A stretch of 64,000 bases of DNA from UMGS363 sp051881775. Lineage in GTDB: Bacteria; Bacillota; Clostridia; Oscillospirales; Ruminococcaceae. Location of the stretch: assembly GCA_051881775.1 (NCBI GenBank), contig JBJEQN010000016.1:10712-74711 (forward strand). The letters are read 5' to 3'. Positions 1 to 7,996 of the stretch are shown here, piece after piece (position 1 is the stretch's first letter; every line of letters starts with the position of its first letter). Under the pieces are notes generated by a model. It ran no database searches and was not told the DNA's origin. It saw only the letters and a list, made by a program, of their open reading frames with translations. The translations under genes were made by a program, and so were the position numbers.

Positions 1-206
1 TTGGGTTCTATTCCAATAAAGGAGTAGCGTCCCCACTGTTCCGAGTTGTCAACGCTTTCAAGAATGAAGCAATTGTCGAACTTTTCTTTAAGCCCGGAAT
101 AAAGCCTTACGGGAGTGCAGCTGTCGATAAGCGTTTCGTAAAACACCGGTACTGTTTTGTAATCGCCAAGCAGCTTCTTGACTTCTTCTTTTGATGGAAA
201 CAACAT
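1..206 (-). CDS. trpE: Anthranilate synthase component I, N-terminal part (runs off the window)
   Basis: TrpE converts chorismate and ammonia or glutamine to anthranilate, the first committed step of tryptophan synthesis. Only the first 68 codons are present. Reading the minus strand from the ATG at 206 gives an N-terminus with the TPVRLY block and the ESVDNSEQWGRYSFIG block, which line the tryptophan feedback pocket in this family. A purine-rich AGGAAAGG sits about 10 nt upstream of the ATG. The gene follows a tryptophan-type T-box leader on the same strand (250-600), which independently supports the assignment and predicts induction by uncharged tRNA-Trp. The rest of the trp operon presumably lies beyond the left edge. 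PabB is the main alternative; the Trp T-box argues against it. Confidence 0.9.
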   Translation of the reverse strand, partial: MLFPSKEEVKKLLGDYKTVPVFYETLIDSCTPVRLYSGLKEKFDNCFILESVDNSEQWGRYSFIGIEP

Positions 207-249
207 AGATCATCAACCTTTCCTATTTCAACTTTCCTCATTCCACTTT

Positions 250-602
250 ATAAAAAAGAGGTTTATCCTCCTATGTTCCGGAAAAAATCCGAAACATGGG
301 ACGATAAACCTCGTGGTGCCACCCAATTTCACGGCGCAGAAATAAAAAACTGCAAACCGCCTCTTGGATACTGATACGGTTCACAGCAATAAACTTAAAC
401 ATAGCTTCAAGTACGCCGCAGCCGCATAAATACCCTATCCACTAACGCAGGAAACTCGGCTCGGGCTAATTAGCATTACTGTTCACCCTCGCTTCTCGCA
501 AACCCATTCACAGCCATCGTTAAGTCCTGCTCACACCCACCGCAGGCTCTCTGTACTCCGTCTTAACTGCTACTTGCTTTTGTTCAAAGAATTTAGTGTA
601 TT
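250..602 (-). promoter_or_regulatory. T-box leader, tryptophan type, controlling trpE
   Basis: Read on the minus strand, the leader has an AGAGAG-type start of stem I, a candidate specifier GAA-UGG (UGG at 504-506), and the T-box core GGGTGGCACCACGAGG (about 310-325) followed by a terminator hairpin (258-313) ending in a U run. The T-box UGGC pairs with a tRNA acceptor end GCCA, so discriminator G, which is that of tRNA-Trp. UGG is the Trp codon. Uncharged tRNA-Trp should stabilise the antiterminator and let RNA polymerase proceed into trpE. The two tRNA contacts agree, which makes the amino-acid assignment strong. The specifier was picked by eye, not by folding. Confidence 0.9.
258..313 (-). 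terminator. Intrinsic terminator of the trp T-box
   Basis: On the minus strand CGAGGTTTATCGTCCCATGT pairs with a complementary arm ending in GATAAACCTC and is followed by TTTTTTA. The 5' arm overlaps the T-box sequence, as expected for mutually exclusive terminator and antiterminator folds. Confidence 0.85.
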
Positions 603-613
603 AAATTGATTAT

Positions 614-642
614 ATTATATATCCCCGATTTGGATTTGTCAA
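614..642 (-). promoter_or_regulatory. Sigma-A promoter of the trp T-box transcript
   Basis: On the minus strand TTGACA (637-642) and TATAAT (614-619) are separated by exactly 17 nt. Both hexamers are perfect consensus. Transcription would begin near 607, just before stem I of the T-box. Confidence 0.9.
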
Positions 643-671
643 GTATTTTTTCAAATTTTTTGCCCAAATTT

Positions 672-1334
672 TTATTTTATGGAGATTTTTCCCGTTTTTT
701 CAACTTTTTTAATGCTTCCGTCAAAGTAATCATAACCGCTTACAGTTCCCAGAAGTCTGACGTAACGGCTGAGAGAATCGGTATCAACGATAAATTCGAT
801 AACGTTTGCCGAATAAAAGCTGCCCGAGCGGTCATAAACGGGAGTGTACATATTTTTGCTGTCGGTATGGATGTCCTGCTTAATATCGCCTATCATTATA
901 TTAAAGGAATTGCCATTTTCAAGGGTTACTCTGAAAGTATCGCCAACCGAATCGGAGTAGTACGTTCCCATTGCCGCAAGATAGTAATCTCCGTATCTTC
1001 GCAGCCCAAGACCGTCTGTTGCTGCACACTGCTGGAGCCTGTACTGGTCCGTGGTGGTGTCGGTAATGCTGCGGTAATCCATATACGCTTTAAAAGAGGT
1101 GTCGCAGTTGGGAACTTCCATGTTGGTTTTCATCTTTTGGCGCAGTATTGTGTAAGGTGTGCTGCGGAAATGCTTTTTGGCAGCTTCGTATTTTGTGTGT
1201 CCGCCTGCATATGAGACAGGGAAAGTGCTGTTCAGACCATCCGAAACGATAAGATTTCCGCTTTTCTCCGAAATGACCGATGAAAAACAAACTGCGGTAA
1301 CTATTAATGCCGATATTATCTTTTTTATGCTCAT
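672..1334 (-). CDS. Secreted protein of unknown function
   Basis: I do not recognise the family. The 220-residue product starts at the ATG at 1334, preceded by AGGAAAAAG. An upstream in-frame ATG at 1382 lacks a ribosome binding site. The N-terminus (MSIKKIISALIVTAVCFSSV) is a typical signal peptide, so the protein is exported. The rest has two Cys (NCDTSF and QQCAATDGLG), then a region of short strand-like segments: GTYYSDSVGDTFRVTLENG, then MIGDIKQDIHTD, then NVIEFIVD. The alternation of glycine turns, strands and a GDxKxDxHTD motif resembles a double-psi beta-barrel domain, but this is only an impression. It stands alone between the trp promoter and a divergently transcribed gene. The overlapping plus-strand frame has no signal or domain and is a shadow. 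Confidence 0.65.
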   Translation of the reverse strand: MSIKKIISALIVTAVCFSSVISEKSGNLIVSDGLNSTFPVSYAGGHTKYEAAKKHFRSTPYTILRQKMKTNMEVPNCDTSFKAYMDYRSITDTTTDQYRLQQCAATDGLGLRRYGDYYLAAMGTYYSDSVGDTFRVTLENGNSFNIMIGDIKQDIHTDSKNMYTPVYDRSGSFYSANVIEFIVDTDSLSRYVRLLGTVSGYDYFDGSIKKVEKTGKISIK

Positions 1335-1777
1335 TTCTTTTTCCTTCCTGTTTTTGACTATGCTGATATTATTAAATAACATTTGCTGTAATTATATTTG
1401 TCATAAACAGGTAAGATATAATCATTCCTGAATAATTTTTTCGGGATTTTTTATTTTTGACAGGTAATATTATCGTGCTTTTTGACGATAAAAGTCGTTT
1501 TCGGTAAAAATCGCAGCAAAAAAGTTTTGACTATATTAAAATTAAATAACAGCAAAAATTTTAATAATGCAGAAAAACGCCGTGTTTTCTTGTGCGTAAT
1601 GACGTTTCTTAAAAAATTATAAATATTAGCGCAAAGTTATTGCAAATCTTAATAAAATGTAGTATAATCTTAATAAACAATTTGTAAATATTGTATATAG
1701 TCGAATCTTACGGATTTTTAGGATATTCAGCAAATCAGGGAGGAGGTCTGCTTCCGCAGCGGAGGCATGATAAGTTT
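1335..1777. other. Intergenic region between two divergent genes
   Basis: This AT-rich gap of about 440 bp holds the plus-strand promoter at 1640-1668. It also has a small inverted repeat TTATCGT-N8-ACGATAA at 1470-1491 and a weak CCTGAA/TTCGGG hairpin followed by T-rich sequence near 1425-1450. I saw no gene in it. Confidence 0.6.
1640..1668 (+). promoter_or_regulatory. Sigma-A-like promoter of the SGNH-like gene
   Basis: TTGCAA (1640-1645) and TATAAT (1663-1668) are 17 nt apart. This leaves a leader of roughly 100 nt before the ATG at 1778. Confidence 0.75.
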
Positions 1778-2551
1778 ATGCAGGTACATCAGGAAAAGAA
1801 AACTGCAAAATTCAGAATATCATTTATCTTTCTTTTTATATTCGCCAGCTTTGCGGCCTGCTTTGCACTTTATATGCGCAGCGATTCCGATGGCGCAGTC
1901 CCTTCTGTGAAAACCGTGGAAGAGGAGGAAGAAGCTGCCTCGGGTGAAAGCTATGAGGCTGACGGCTCGGCTGCAAAGAGTGTTGTAAACCCCGTGCCGT
2001 CGGGAAAAAAAGCAGACGAAACATACTTCGACAGCGCAGCATTCATCGTAATGAACCAGCTGAACGGACTGGCCGATTATAAGGTCGTTCCCAAAGAAAA
2101 TATGCTGTCAGGGGACTTCCTGCTTGAAGAACTGAGCACGGAAACAGAGAGCTTTATCAACGGAAACAGCTTTTACAATTACTATATTATGGCAGGAATA
2201 AACGACCTGGACAACACCGCAGCAGGTCTTGACGGTCTGAAACGTCTGACCGATGCCATTGCCGAAAAAGATCCGGATGCAGGAGTTTATATCCTTTCGC
2301 TTATGCCCGTAACGGCAAAGTCCGAAAACGACAGCGTTTCTAATGTGAAAATCAGCGCTTTTAATTCGGAACTGCTTAAATTTGCCAACGAAAACGGGGT
2401 GCATTACCTTGACCTTAATACCTATTTTGTTGGAAACGACGGCAAACTGCCCGAAACAAAGACAGAAAGCGTTGGCAACAGGCTTAAAATAGATGTATAC
2501 CTTGAAATAGGCAATTATCTGCTTACCCATATTGCGGATAAAAAATCGTAA
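1778..2551 (+). CDS. Membrane-anchored SGNH/GDSL-like protein lacking catalytic residues
   Basis: The 257-residue product has a short basic cytoplasmic start, one transmembrane segment (about residues 16-33, FIFLFIFASFAACFALY) and an acidic linker, then an SGNH-hydrolase-like extracellular domain from about residue 80. Family block III is visible as AGINDLDN (the GxND motif). Block I, usually FIGDS with the catalytic serine, reads FIVMNQL here. Block V, usually DGIH, reads IDVYLEIGNY with no matching histidine. The nucleophile and base therefore appear lost, and the protein may bind rather than cut its ligand (inference). The ATG at 1778 was chosen because GGAGG lies about 11 nt upstream; the longer frame from 1691 begins before any ribosome binding site. 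It precedes pyrH but has its own promoter, and pyrH has another. Confidence 0.7.
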   Translation: MQVHQEKKTAKFRISFIFLFIFASFAACFALYMRSDSDGAVPSVKTVEEEEEAASGESYEADGSAAKSVVNPVPSGKKADETYFDSAAFIVMNQLNGLADYKVVPKENMLSGDFLLEELSTETESFINGNSFYNYYIMAGINDLDNTAAGLDGLKRLTDAIAEKDPDAGVYILSLMPVTAKSENDSVSNVKISAFNSELLKFANENGVHYLDLNTYFVGNDGKLPETKTESVGNRLKIDVYLEIGNYLLTHIADKKS

Positions 2552-2587
2552 AAATGATAAATAAACGGAAAAATTTTTGTTCGGCAC

Positions 2588-2616
2588 TTTACATATTCAA
2601 TAAAATATAGTAAAAT
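2588..2616 (+). promoter_or_regulatory. Promoter of the pyrH operon
   Basis: TTTACA (2588-2593) and TAAAAT (2611-2616) are 17 nt apart, about 45 nt upstream of the pyrH start. The -35 and -10 each differ from consensus at one position. Confidence 0.65.
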
Positions 2617-2660
2617 AAAAAAGATACAGGTCTTATTAATGGCGTAAAGGAGAATTGTAT

Positions 2661-3380
2661 ATGTCTGACGAACCAAAGTATAAAAGAGTCCTGCTTAAAC
2701 TCAGCGGAGAGGCTCTTGCGGGAGATAAAAAGATGGGACTTGATTATGCCACGATCACTCCTATCTGCGAAAGTATAAAAAAATGTGCGGATGCCGGAGT
2801 TGAAATAGGCATTGTCGTAGGCGGCGGAAACTTCTGGAGAGGCCGTTCAAGCGGAGCAATGGACAGAACAAGAGCCGACCATATCGGTATGCTTGCCACA
2901 ACTATGAACGCTCTTGCTGTAGCCGATGTGCTGGAATCCCTTGGAACGGACGTAAGAGTGCAGACGGCTATCGCAATGCATCAGGTAGCGGAACCCTATG
3001 TCCGCAATAAGGCTGTGCGACACCTTGAAAAGGGCAGGATAGTTATTTTCGGCTGCGGAACGGGAAATCCCTTCTTTTCCACAGATACGGCTTCGACACT
3101 GAGAGCTGCCGAGATAGGAGCCGATATTGTACTTAAGGCCACAATGGTTGACGGTGTTTACGATAAAGACCCCAACAAATATCCCGATGCAGTTAAGTAT
3201 GACGAACTCAGCTTCAACGATATCCTTGTAAAAAATCTTGCTGTAATGGACAGCACAGCCGCTTCCATGTGCAAGGACAACAATATTCCAATTATTGTGT
3301 TCGATCTTAGCCGCCCCGACAATATTTATGACGCCTGCATGGGCAAAAAGGTCGGAACTATCGTTATTGACAGAAAGTAA
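2661..3380 (+). CDS. pyrH: UMP kinase
   Basis: PyrH phosphorylates UMP to UDP in pyrimidine nucleotide synthesis. It belongs to the amino-acid kinase fold and acts as a cytosolic hexamer. The 239-residue product has the expected KLSGEAL start, the VVGGGNFWRG nucleotide loop, the RADHIGMLATTMNAL stretch, and the DPNKYPDA and MDSTAASM segments of the bacterial enzyme. The ATG at 2661 follows AAAGGAGAA by 6 nt; a TTG two codons upstream is less likely. It heads the cluster with frr and uppS. In many Firmicutes rpsB-tsf lies directly upstream; here rpsB starts at the far right end of the window. Confidence 0.97.
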   Translation: MSDEPKYKRVLLKLSGEALAGDKKMGLDYATITPICESIKKCADAGVEIGIVVGGGNFWRGRSSGAMDRTRADHIGMLATTMNALAVADVLESLGTDVRVQTAIAMHQVAEPYVRNKAVRHLEKGRIVIFGCGTGNPFFSTDTASTLRAAEIGADIVLKATMVDGVYDKDPNKYPDAVKYDELSFNDILVKNLAVMDSTAASMCKDNNIPIIVFDLSRPDNIYDACMGKKVGTIVIDRK

Positions 3381-3462
3381 ACTTTTTATTCCGCTGCGAT
3401 TTACGGCAAAGGCAGCCGGAAATTAAATAAAAAACATTTTATGCCGTGAAAAGGAGTATATT

Positions 3463-4017
3463 ATGAACGAACAGGTTAAAACAGCCCAGGAAAAAATGGA
3501 AAAATGCTTGAAGAGCCTCGAACATGAGCTTTCTACCGTAAGAGCCGGCAGAGCAAATCCCGGCGTGCTTGACAAGGTCGTTGTAGATTATTACGGAACT
3601 CCCACTCCTGTACAGCAGATGGCTGCAATTTCCGTTTCAGAAGCAAGAACTCTTGTTATCCAGCCTTGGGACGCTACTCAGCTCAAAGCTATCGAAAAGG
3701 CTATCCTTAATTCCGATATAGGCATCACACCCACAAACGATGGCAAAGTCCTCAGACTTTCCTTCCCTCAGCCTACCGAGGAACGCCGCAAGGAGCTTGT
3801 TAAGCAGATAAAGAAGTACGGCGAAGAAGCTAAGGTAACTGTAAGAAACATCAGACGTGACACTCTTGATAAGCTGAAGACCATGAAGAAAAACAGCGAG
3901 ATCACCGAGGACGATATGAAAGATATCGAAAAGGATATTCAGAAGGTAACCGATAAGTTCTGCGACAATGTTGACGCAACTATTGCAGACAAAGAAAAGG
4001 AAATCATGTCTATATAA
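3463..4017 (+). CDS. frr: Ribosome recycling factor
   Basis: RRF splits post-termination ribosomes together with EF-G. The 184-residue length is standard. The conserved STVRAGRANPG region lies near residue 30, then a DYYGTPTPVQQ loop, then a Lys/Glu-rich helical C-terminal half that forms the three-helix bundle (RRDTLDKLKTMKK). GGAG lies 8 nt before the ATG. Its stop overlaps the start of uppS (TAATG), indicating translational coupling. The pyrH-frr-uppS-cdsA-dxr order is classic for Firmicutes. Confidence 0.98.
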   Translation: MNEQVKTAQEKMEKCLKSLEHELSTVRAGRANPGVLDKVVVDYYGTPTPVQQMAAISVSEARTLVIQPWDATQLKAIEKAILNSDIGITPTNDGKVLRLSFPQPTEERRKELVKQIKKYGEEAKVTVRNIRRDTLDKLKTMKKNSEITEDDMKDIEKDIQKVTDKFCDNVDATIADKEKEIMSI

Positions 4018-4727
4018 TGAGTGCGGATAAAAACATACTTCCCGTTCATATAGGCTTTATTATGGACGGCAACGGCAGATGGGCAGAGAAAAAAGGTCTG
4101 CCCAGAACTGCCGGTCACGCAGAGGGTGCAAGAGCGTTCCGCCGTATAGCACGTTACTGCAAGAAGCTCGGTATAAAAAACATTACTTTCTACGCCTTTT
4201 CCACCGAAAACTGGAAACGTCCCCGTGAAGAGGTGGACGCCATAATGTCGCTGTTTATGCAGTACCTTGACGAGGCGGAGGATTTTGCCAAGGACAATAC
4301 ACGGCTTATTTTCCTTGGAGACAAGTCACCCTTTGATGCGAAAATGCGTGAGAGAATGATATACCTTGAAAAGGCTTCGGAAAATTTCGACGAAATGACC
4401 CTTGCTGTTGCGATGAATTACGGCGGCAGAGATGACATTGTACATTCTGTAAAAAGAATTGCCGGACTTGTAAAAAACGGCGATATTTCTTTGTCGGACA
4501 TTGATGAAAGCCTTGTTTCAAGCCTGCTTTATACGGGAACTATGCCCGATGTCGATCTTCTTATAAGACCGGGCGGAGAAAAAAGAATTTCCAATTTCCT
4601 TATATGGCAGTCGTCTTATGCCGAATTTTATTTTACCGATGTTCTTTGGCCGGATTTTTCTGCAGGAGAACTGGACAAAGCCTTGAAGGAATTTTCATCA
4701 AGGTCAAGAAGGTTCGGCGGAGTATAA
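4017..4727 (+). CDS. uppS: Isoprenyl (undecaprenyl) diphosphate synthase
   Basis: This cis-prenyltransferase condenses isopentenyl diphosphate units onto farnesyl diphosphate to make the C55 carrier lipid for peptidoglycan. The 236-residue product has the signature FIMDGNGRWAEKKG with the catalytic Asp, the FYAFSTENW block and the C-terminal RPGGEKRISNFLIWQ block that binds the allylic substrate. The latter usually reads RTSGE, so RPGGE is a small variant. The start overlaps the frr stop by 1 nt. Its neighbours cdsA, dxr and ispG put lipid and isoprenoid supply in one cluster. Confidence 0.96.
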   Translation: MSADKNILPVHIGFIMDGNGRWAEKKGLPRTAGHAEGARAFRRIARYCKKLGIKNITFYAFSTENWKRPREEVDAIMSLFMQYLDEAEDFAKDNTRLIFLGDKSPFDAKMRERMIYLEKASENFDEMTLAVAMNYGGRDDIVHSVKRIAGLVKNGDISLSDIDESLVSSLLYTGTMPDVDLLIRPGGEKRISNFLIWQSSYAEFYFTDVLWPDFSAGELDKALKEFSSRSRRFGGV

Positions 4728-4866
4728 TCTCCACTTCCTTATCTTCGGAAGGACACTTTTGTATAATTTTGTAAATTCTGCACTATACTGTAAAGTGACG
4801 GTCAATATTGATTTGTTATGCGGAGCTGTGTTTGTTCGGCTTCATTAAAACGGGAGAATAAATTGT

Positions 4867-5697
4867 ATGCTGACACGAATTTTAACGGCAATTGTAGGAA
4901 TAACTATTGGCGTAATTGTCATTATTCTTTCAGACACGGTGGTTTTTGATATAGCCATTTCTGTATTGACGGTGGGCATCATTTATGAGTTGCTGTCCAA
5001 CTGCAAATGTCTGCAATATAAGATACACAGCGCCGTATGTTTCATTTTTGCGGCGGCGCTTCCGTTTCTGACTCATTACTGCAGCCAGAGCGTTATCTAT
5101 ATTTTTTCTGCGCTTTGTATTCTTGCTATGATGACAGGATATATCTTTTATCATAAGCAGCTCAACTTTGACAAGCTGTGCTTTATGATAGCTTCAACGA
5201 TACTTTCGTCAATGGCGATGTGCTGTATGGTAAGATTAAAGAATATGGACAGCGTTCACGGAAAGTTTTTTGTTGTGATATGTCTTGCGGCTGCATGGCT
5301 CAGCGACGGCGCAGCTTATTTCGTGGGAACGTTTTTGGGCAAGCATAAGCTTTGTCCCGAGATCTCCCCGAAAAAGACTGTAGAGGGCGCAGTCGGGGGA
5401 GTAGTGGGAGGCACCCTTATTCTTCTGGTTTTTGTTGTAGTATATCAGCTTATTATGAAATACAACGGTCACGGATTTGATATAAACTATATTTGGGTGA
5501 TATGTGTTGGTTTAATAAGCGGAATACTCAGCATTATCGGCGACCTGTCCGCTTCGCTCATAAAGCGGCAGAACAATATCAAGGATTTCGGAAAGATAAT
5601 GCCGGGTCACGGCGGTGTGCTTGACCGTTTTGACAGCGTACTTTTTGTGGCGCCGTTTATGGCATTGACCTTTGAATATGTTAAGATGTTTAACTGA
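4867..5697 (+). CDS. cdsA: Phosphatidate cytidylyltransferase (CDP-diglyceride synthase)
   Basis: CdsA makes CDP-diacylglycerol from CTP and phosphatidic acid, the branch point of phospholipid synthesis. The 276-residue protein is mostly hydrophobic with about seven to eight membrane segments. It ends with the family signature SLIKRQNNIKDFGKIMPGHG followed by GVLDRFDS, which holds the metal-binding Asp residues. GGGAGAATAA lies before the ATG at 4867. A 140-bp gap separates it from uppS; no strong promoter or terminator is evident there. Confidence 0.95.
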   Translation: MLTRILTAIVGITIGVIVIILSDTVVFDIAISVLTVGIIYELLSNCKCLQYKIHSAVCFIFAAALPFLTHYCSQSVIYIFSALCILAMMTGYIFYHKQLNFDKLCFMIASTILSSMAMCCMVRLKNMDSVHGKFFVVICLAAAWLSDGAAYFVGTFLGKHKLCPEISPKKTVEGAVGGVVGGTLILLVFVVVYQLIMKYNGHGFDINYIWVICVGLISGILSIIGDLSASLIKRQNNIKDFGKIMPGHGGVLDRFDSVLFVAPFMALTFEYVKMFN

Positions 5698-5699
5698 TT

Positions 5700-5730
5700 A
5701 TCGGGGTATGCATTATGTGCATACCCTGAT
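5700..5730 (+). terminator. Hairpin between cdsA and dxr
   Basis: A 13-bp stem pairs 5700-5712 with 5718-5730 around a 5-nt loop, with one G-U pair. Only ATTAATTT follows, so it is a poor terminator and may act as a partial terminator or RNA-stability element. Confidence 0.45.
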
Positions 5731-5796
5731 ATTAATTTGAAAATATAACTGCGTTATTGCTGTAAAGTTATATCGCTTTATATATGGAGGCGGCAG

Positions 5797-6936
5797 ATGA
5801 AAACAATTTCTTTGATAGGTTCCACAGGTTCTATCGGTACTCAGACATTAGACGTATGCCGCAAGCATAATATTAAAGTAAAGGCTCTGGCGGCAAAAAG
5901 CAATGTAAAGCTGCTGGCTGAACAGGCGCATGAGTTTTCGGCAGAGTATGTCTGCATTTATGACGAGGACAAATACCATGAGCTTAAAACTCTTATGTCC
6001 GATACGAGCGCAGAGATAGACTGCGGTATGGACGGTTTGTGTAAAGCTGCACAGCTTGACGGTATAGACTTGTTTGTAAATTCCGTTGTTGGAATGGTAG
6101 GTCTGCTTCCTACGCTGAAAGCCGTTGAAGCAGGGAATGACGTTGCTCTTGCAAATAAGGAAACACTTGTTGCCGGCGGAGCACTTGTAATGAAAGCCGC
6201 ACGGGATAAAAATGTGAATATCTATCCCATTGACAGCGAACATTCGGCTATTTTCCAATGCTTGCAGGGAAACAGCAGAAAACAGCTCAGAAAGATCATT
6301 CTTACAGCTTCCGGGGGACCTTTTTTCGGGAAAACAAAGGCGGAACTGCAGAATGTAACGGTGGAGCAGGCGCTTGCTCACCCCAACTGGAGCATGGGAA
6401 GCAAAATAACGATAGATTCCGCCACCCTTATGAACAAGGGCTTGGAATTTATAGAGGCAAAATGGCTTTTTGACGTTTCTCCCGATAATATCGAAATAGT
6501 TGTTAACAGGGAAAGCGTTTTACATTCGGCTGTGGAGTATGACGATTATTCGGTCATTGCCCAGCTTGGTACGCCGGATATGAAGATACCCATTCAGTAT
6601 GCGCTTTTGTATCCGCAGCGCTTTGAGTGTGATGTAAAGCCTTTGTCCTTAACAGATTACGGAACTCTTACGTTTTATAAGCCCGATTTTGAGACCTTTG
6701 ACTGCCTTTCCTCTTGTATCGAAGCCATAAAAAGAGGGGGAGCATATCCCTGCATTGTCAACGGGGTAAACGAGGAAGCGGTGAGATTGTTCCTTGAAAG
6801 GAAGATACCGTTCCTTAAAATAGGGGAGCTTGTAAAGGAGTCGCTGTCGCACTTCAAGCCGTTGGAAGTGAATACATATTCCGATGTTACGGATGCGGAT
6901 AAAGCGGCGAGAGAGTTTGTTCTTAGGAGAGTATAG
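5797..6936 (+). CDS. dxr: 1-deoxy-D-xylulose 5-phosphate reductoisomerase
   Basis: Dxr converts DXP to methylerythritol phosphate with NADPH, the second step of the MEP pathway. The 379-residue length fits. Visible motifs are the GSTGSIGTQTLDV nucleotide-binding loop at the N-terminus, ALANKETLVAGG, the TASGGPF substrate loop and NWSMGSKITIDSATLMNKGL, which carries metal and phosphate ligands. GGAGG lies 9 nt before the ATG. With ispG downstream, two MEP-pathway genes share this cluster. Confidence 0.98.
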   Translation: MKTISLIGSTGSIGTQTLDVCRKHNIKVKALAAKSNVKLLAEQAHEFSAEYVCIYDEDKYHELKTLMSDTSAEIDCGMDGLCKAAQLDGIDLFVNSVVGMVGLLPTLKAVEAGNDVALANKETLVAGGALVMKAARDKNVNIYPIDSEHSAIFQCLQGNSRKQLRKIILTASGGPFFGKTKAELQNVTVEQALAHPNWSMGSKITIDSATLMNKGLEFIEAKWLFDVSPDNIEIVVNRESVLHSAVEYDDYSVIAQLGTPDMKIPIQYALLYPQRFECDVKPLSLTDYGTLTFYKPDFETFDCLSSCIEAIKRGGAYPCIVNGVNEEAVRLFLERKIPFLKIGELVKESLSHFKPLEVNTYSDVTDADKAAREFVLRRV

Positions 6937-6941
6937 ACCCG

Positions 6942-7982
6942 ATGAATACAGTTGTATCAATAATCATAGCTATAGTTATTTTCTGCGTTATTATAATCGT
7001 ACACGAATTCGGACATTTCTTTGTTGCAAAGCTGTGCGGCGTAAGGGTGGACGAATTTGCAATAGGAATGGGACCTGCGATTTTCTGTAAACAGGGCAAG
7101 GAGACCCTTTTTACCGTAAGGCTTTTTCCCATAGGCGGATTTTGCTCCATGGGCGAGGATGAGGACAGGGAAGACCCCGATTCCTTCCGCAAAAAGCCTG
7201 TTGCCGCAAAAATGGCGGTGATCGTTGCAGGCGCATTTATGAACATAGTTCTGGGCTTCATAATTGTCCTGATCTCCTTTATTGTAAGCGGAAAGGGCAT
7301 ATCATCGACTATTGTTTATTTTGCCGACGATGCAGTAAGTCCCGGCTACGGACTTCAGCTTAACGATACCATAACCAAAATAAACGGCGTAAAAATTTTT
7401 ACCGCACGGGATATAACCTATCAGTTAAGCAGTGACGAGGACGGCATTGTTGATTTTACCGTTAAGCGGAACGGTGAGAAGGTGGAGCTGAAAGGCGTTC
7501 ATTTCCCTATGACAGTTGATGAAGAAACGGGAAAGCAGACCCTTATGTACGATTTTAAGGTAATGTCCGAAAAGATAACCTTAAAGAACATAATCCCTTA
7601 TACTGCCAAATCAACGGTATATTACGCAAGAGTTGTCCTTATGTCACTGAAAGACCTTATAACGGGCAAATACGGAATAAACGACCTCCAAGGTCCCGTT
7701 GGCATTGTTTCGACCATAGGCACAACGGTGGCAGCCGCAGGTCTTGACTGGGATTTTATTCTGCAAATGGCTGCGCTTATTACAATAAACATAGGCATTT
7801 TCAATCTTCTTCCCATTCCTGCTCTTGACGGCGGAAGATTCGTGCTTCTTATTGTTGAGGCAATAAGAAGAAAAACCATGAAAGCCGAAGTGGAGGGTAT
7901 GATACACTTTGTGGGCTTTGCTCTGCTTTTGGTGCTTATGTTTGTTGTTACCTTTAACGATATTAAAAATCTGTTTGTTTAA
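6942..7982 (+). CDS. rseP: Site-2 intramembrane zinc metalloprotease RseP/RasP
   Basis: This membrane-embedded protease cleaves transmembrane segments such as those of anti-sigma factors and leftover signal peptides. The 346-residue product has HEFGH (HExxH) inside the first membrane segment near residue 22, one PDZ domain (about residues 125-190), and PALDGGR with the third zinc ligand near residue 290 in a later membrane segment. This is the normal S2P layout. It follows dxr by 5 nt, as in other Firmicutes. Substrates cannot be read from the sequence. Confidence 0.95.
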   Translation: MNTVVSIIIAIVIFCVIIIVHEFGHFFVAKLCGVRVDEFAIGMGPAIFCKQGKETLFTVRLFPIGGFCSMGEDEDREDPDSFRKKPVAAKMAVIVAGAFMNIVLGFIIVLISFIVSGKGISSTIVYFADDAVSPGYGLQLNDTITKINGVKIFTARDITYQLSSDEDGIVDFTVKRNGEKVELKGVHFPMTVDEETGKQTLMYDFKVMSEKITLKNIIPYTAKSTVYYARVVLMSLKDLITGKYGINDLQGPVGIVSTIGTTVAAAGLDWDFILQMAALITINIGIFNLLPIPALDGGRFVLLIVEAIRRKTMKAEVEGMIHFVGFALLLVLMFVVTFNDIKNLFV

Positions 7983-7996
7983 TAACAGGAGGATGT

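Noticed and set aside
606..1214. Plus-strand 202-codon frame
   Set aside because: It overlaps the minus-strand secreted protein, has no ribosome binding site, and its low-complexity start covers the trp promoter. The minus-strand frame has a signal peptide and site.
1470..1491. TTATCGT/ACGATAA inverted repeat as an operator or CRISPR-like unit
   Set aside because: It is short, occurs once in the gap and does not overlap a recognised promoter. No repeat-spacer array exists in the window.
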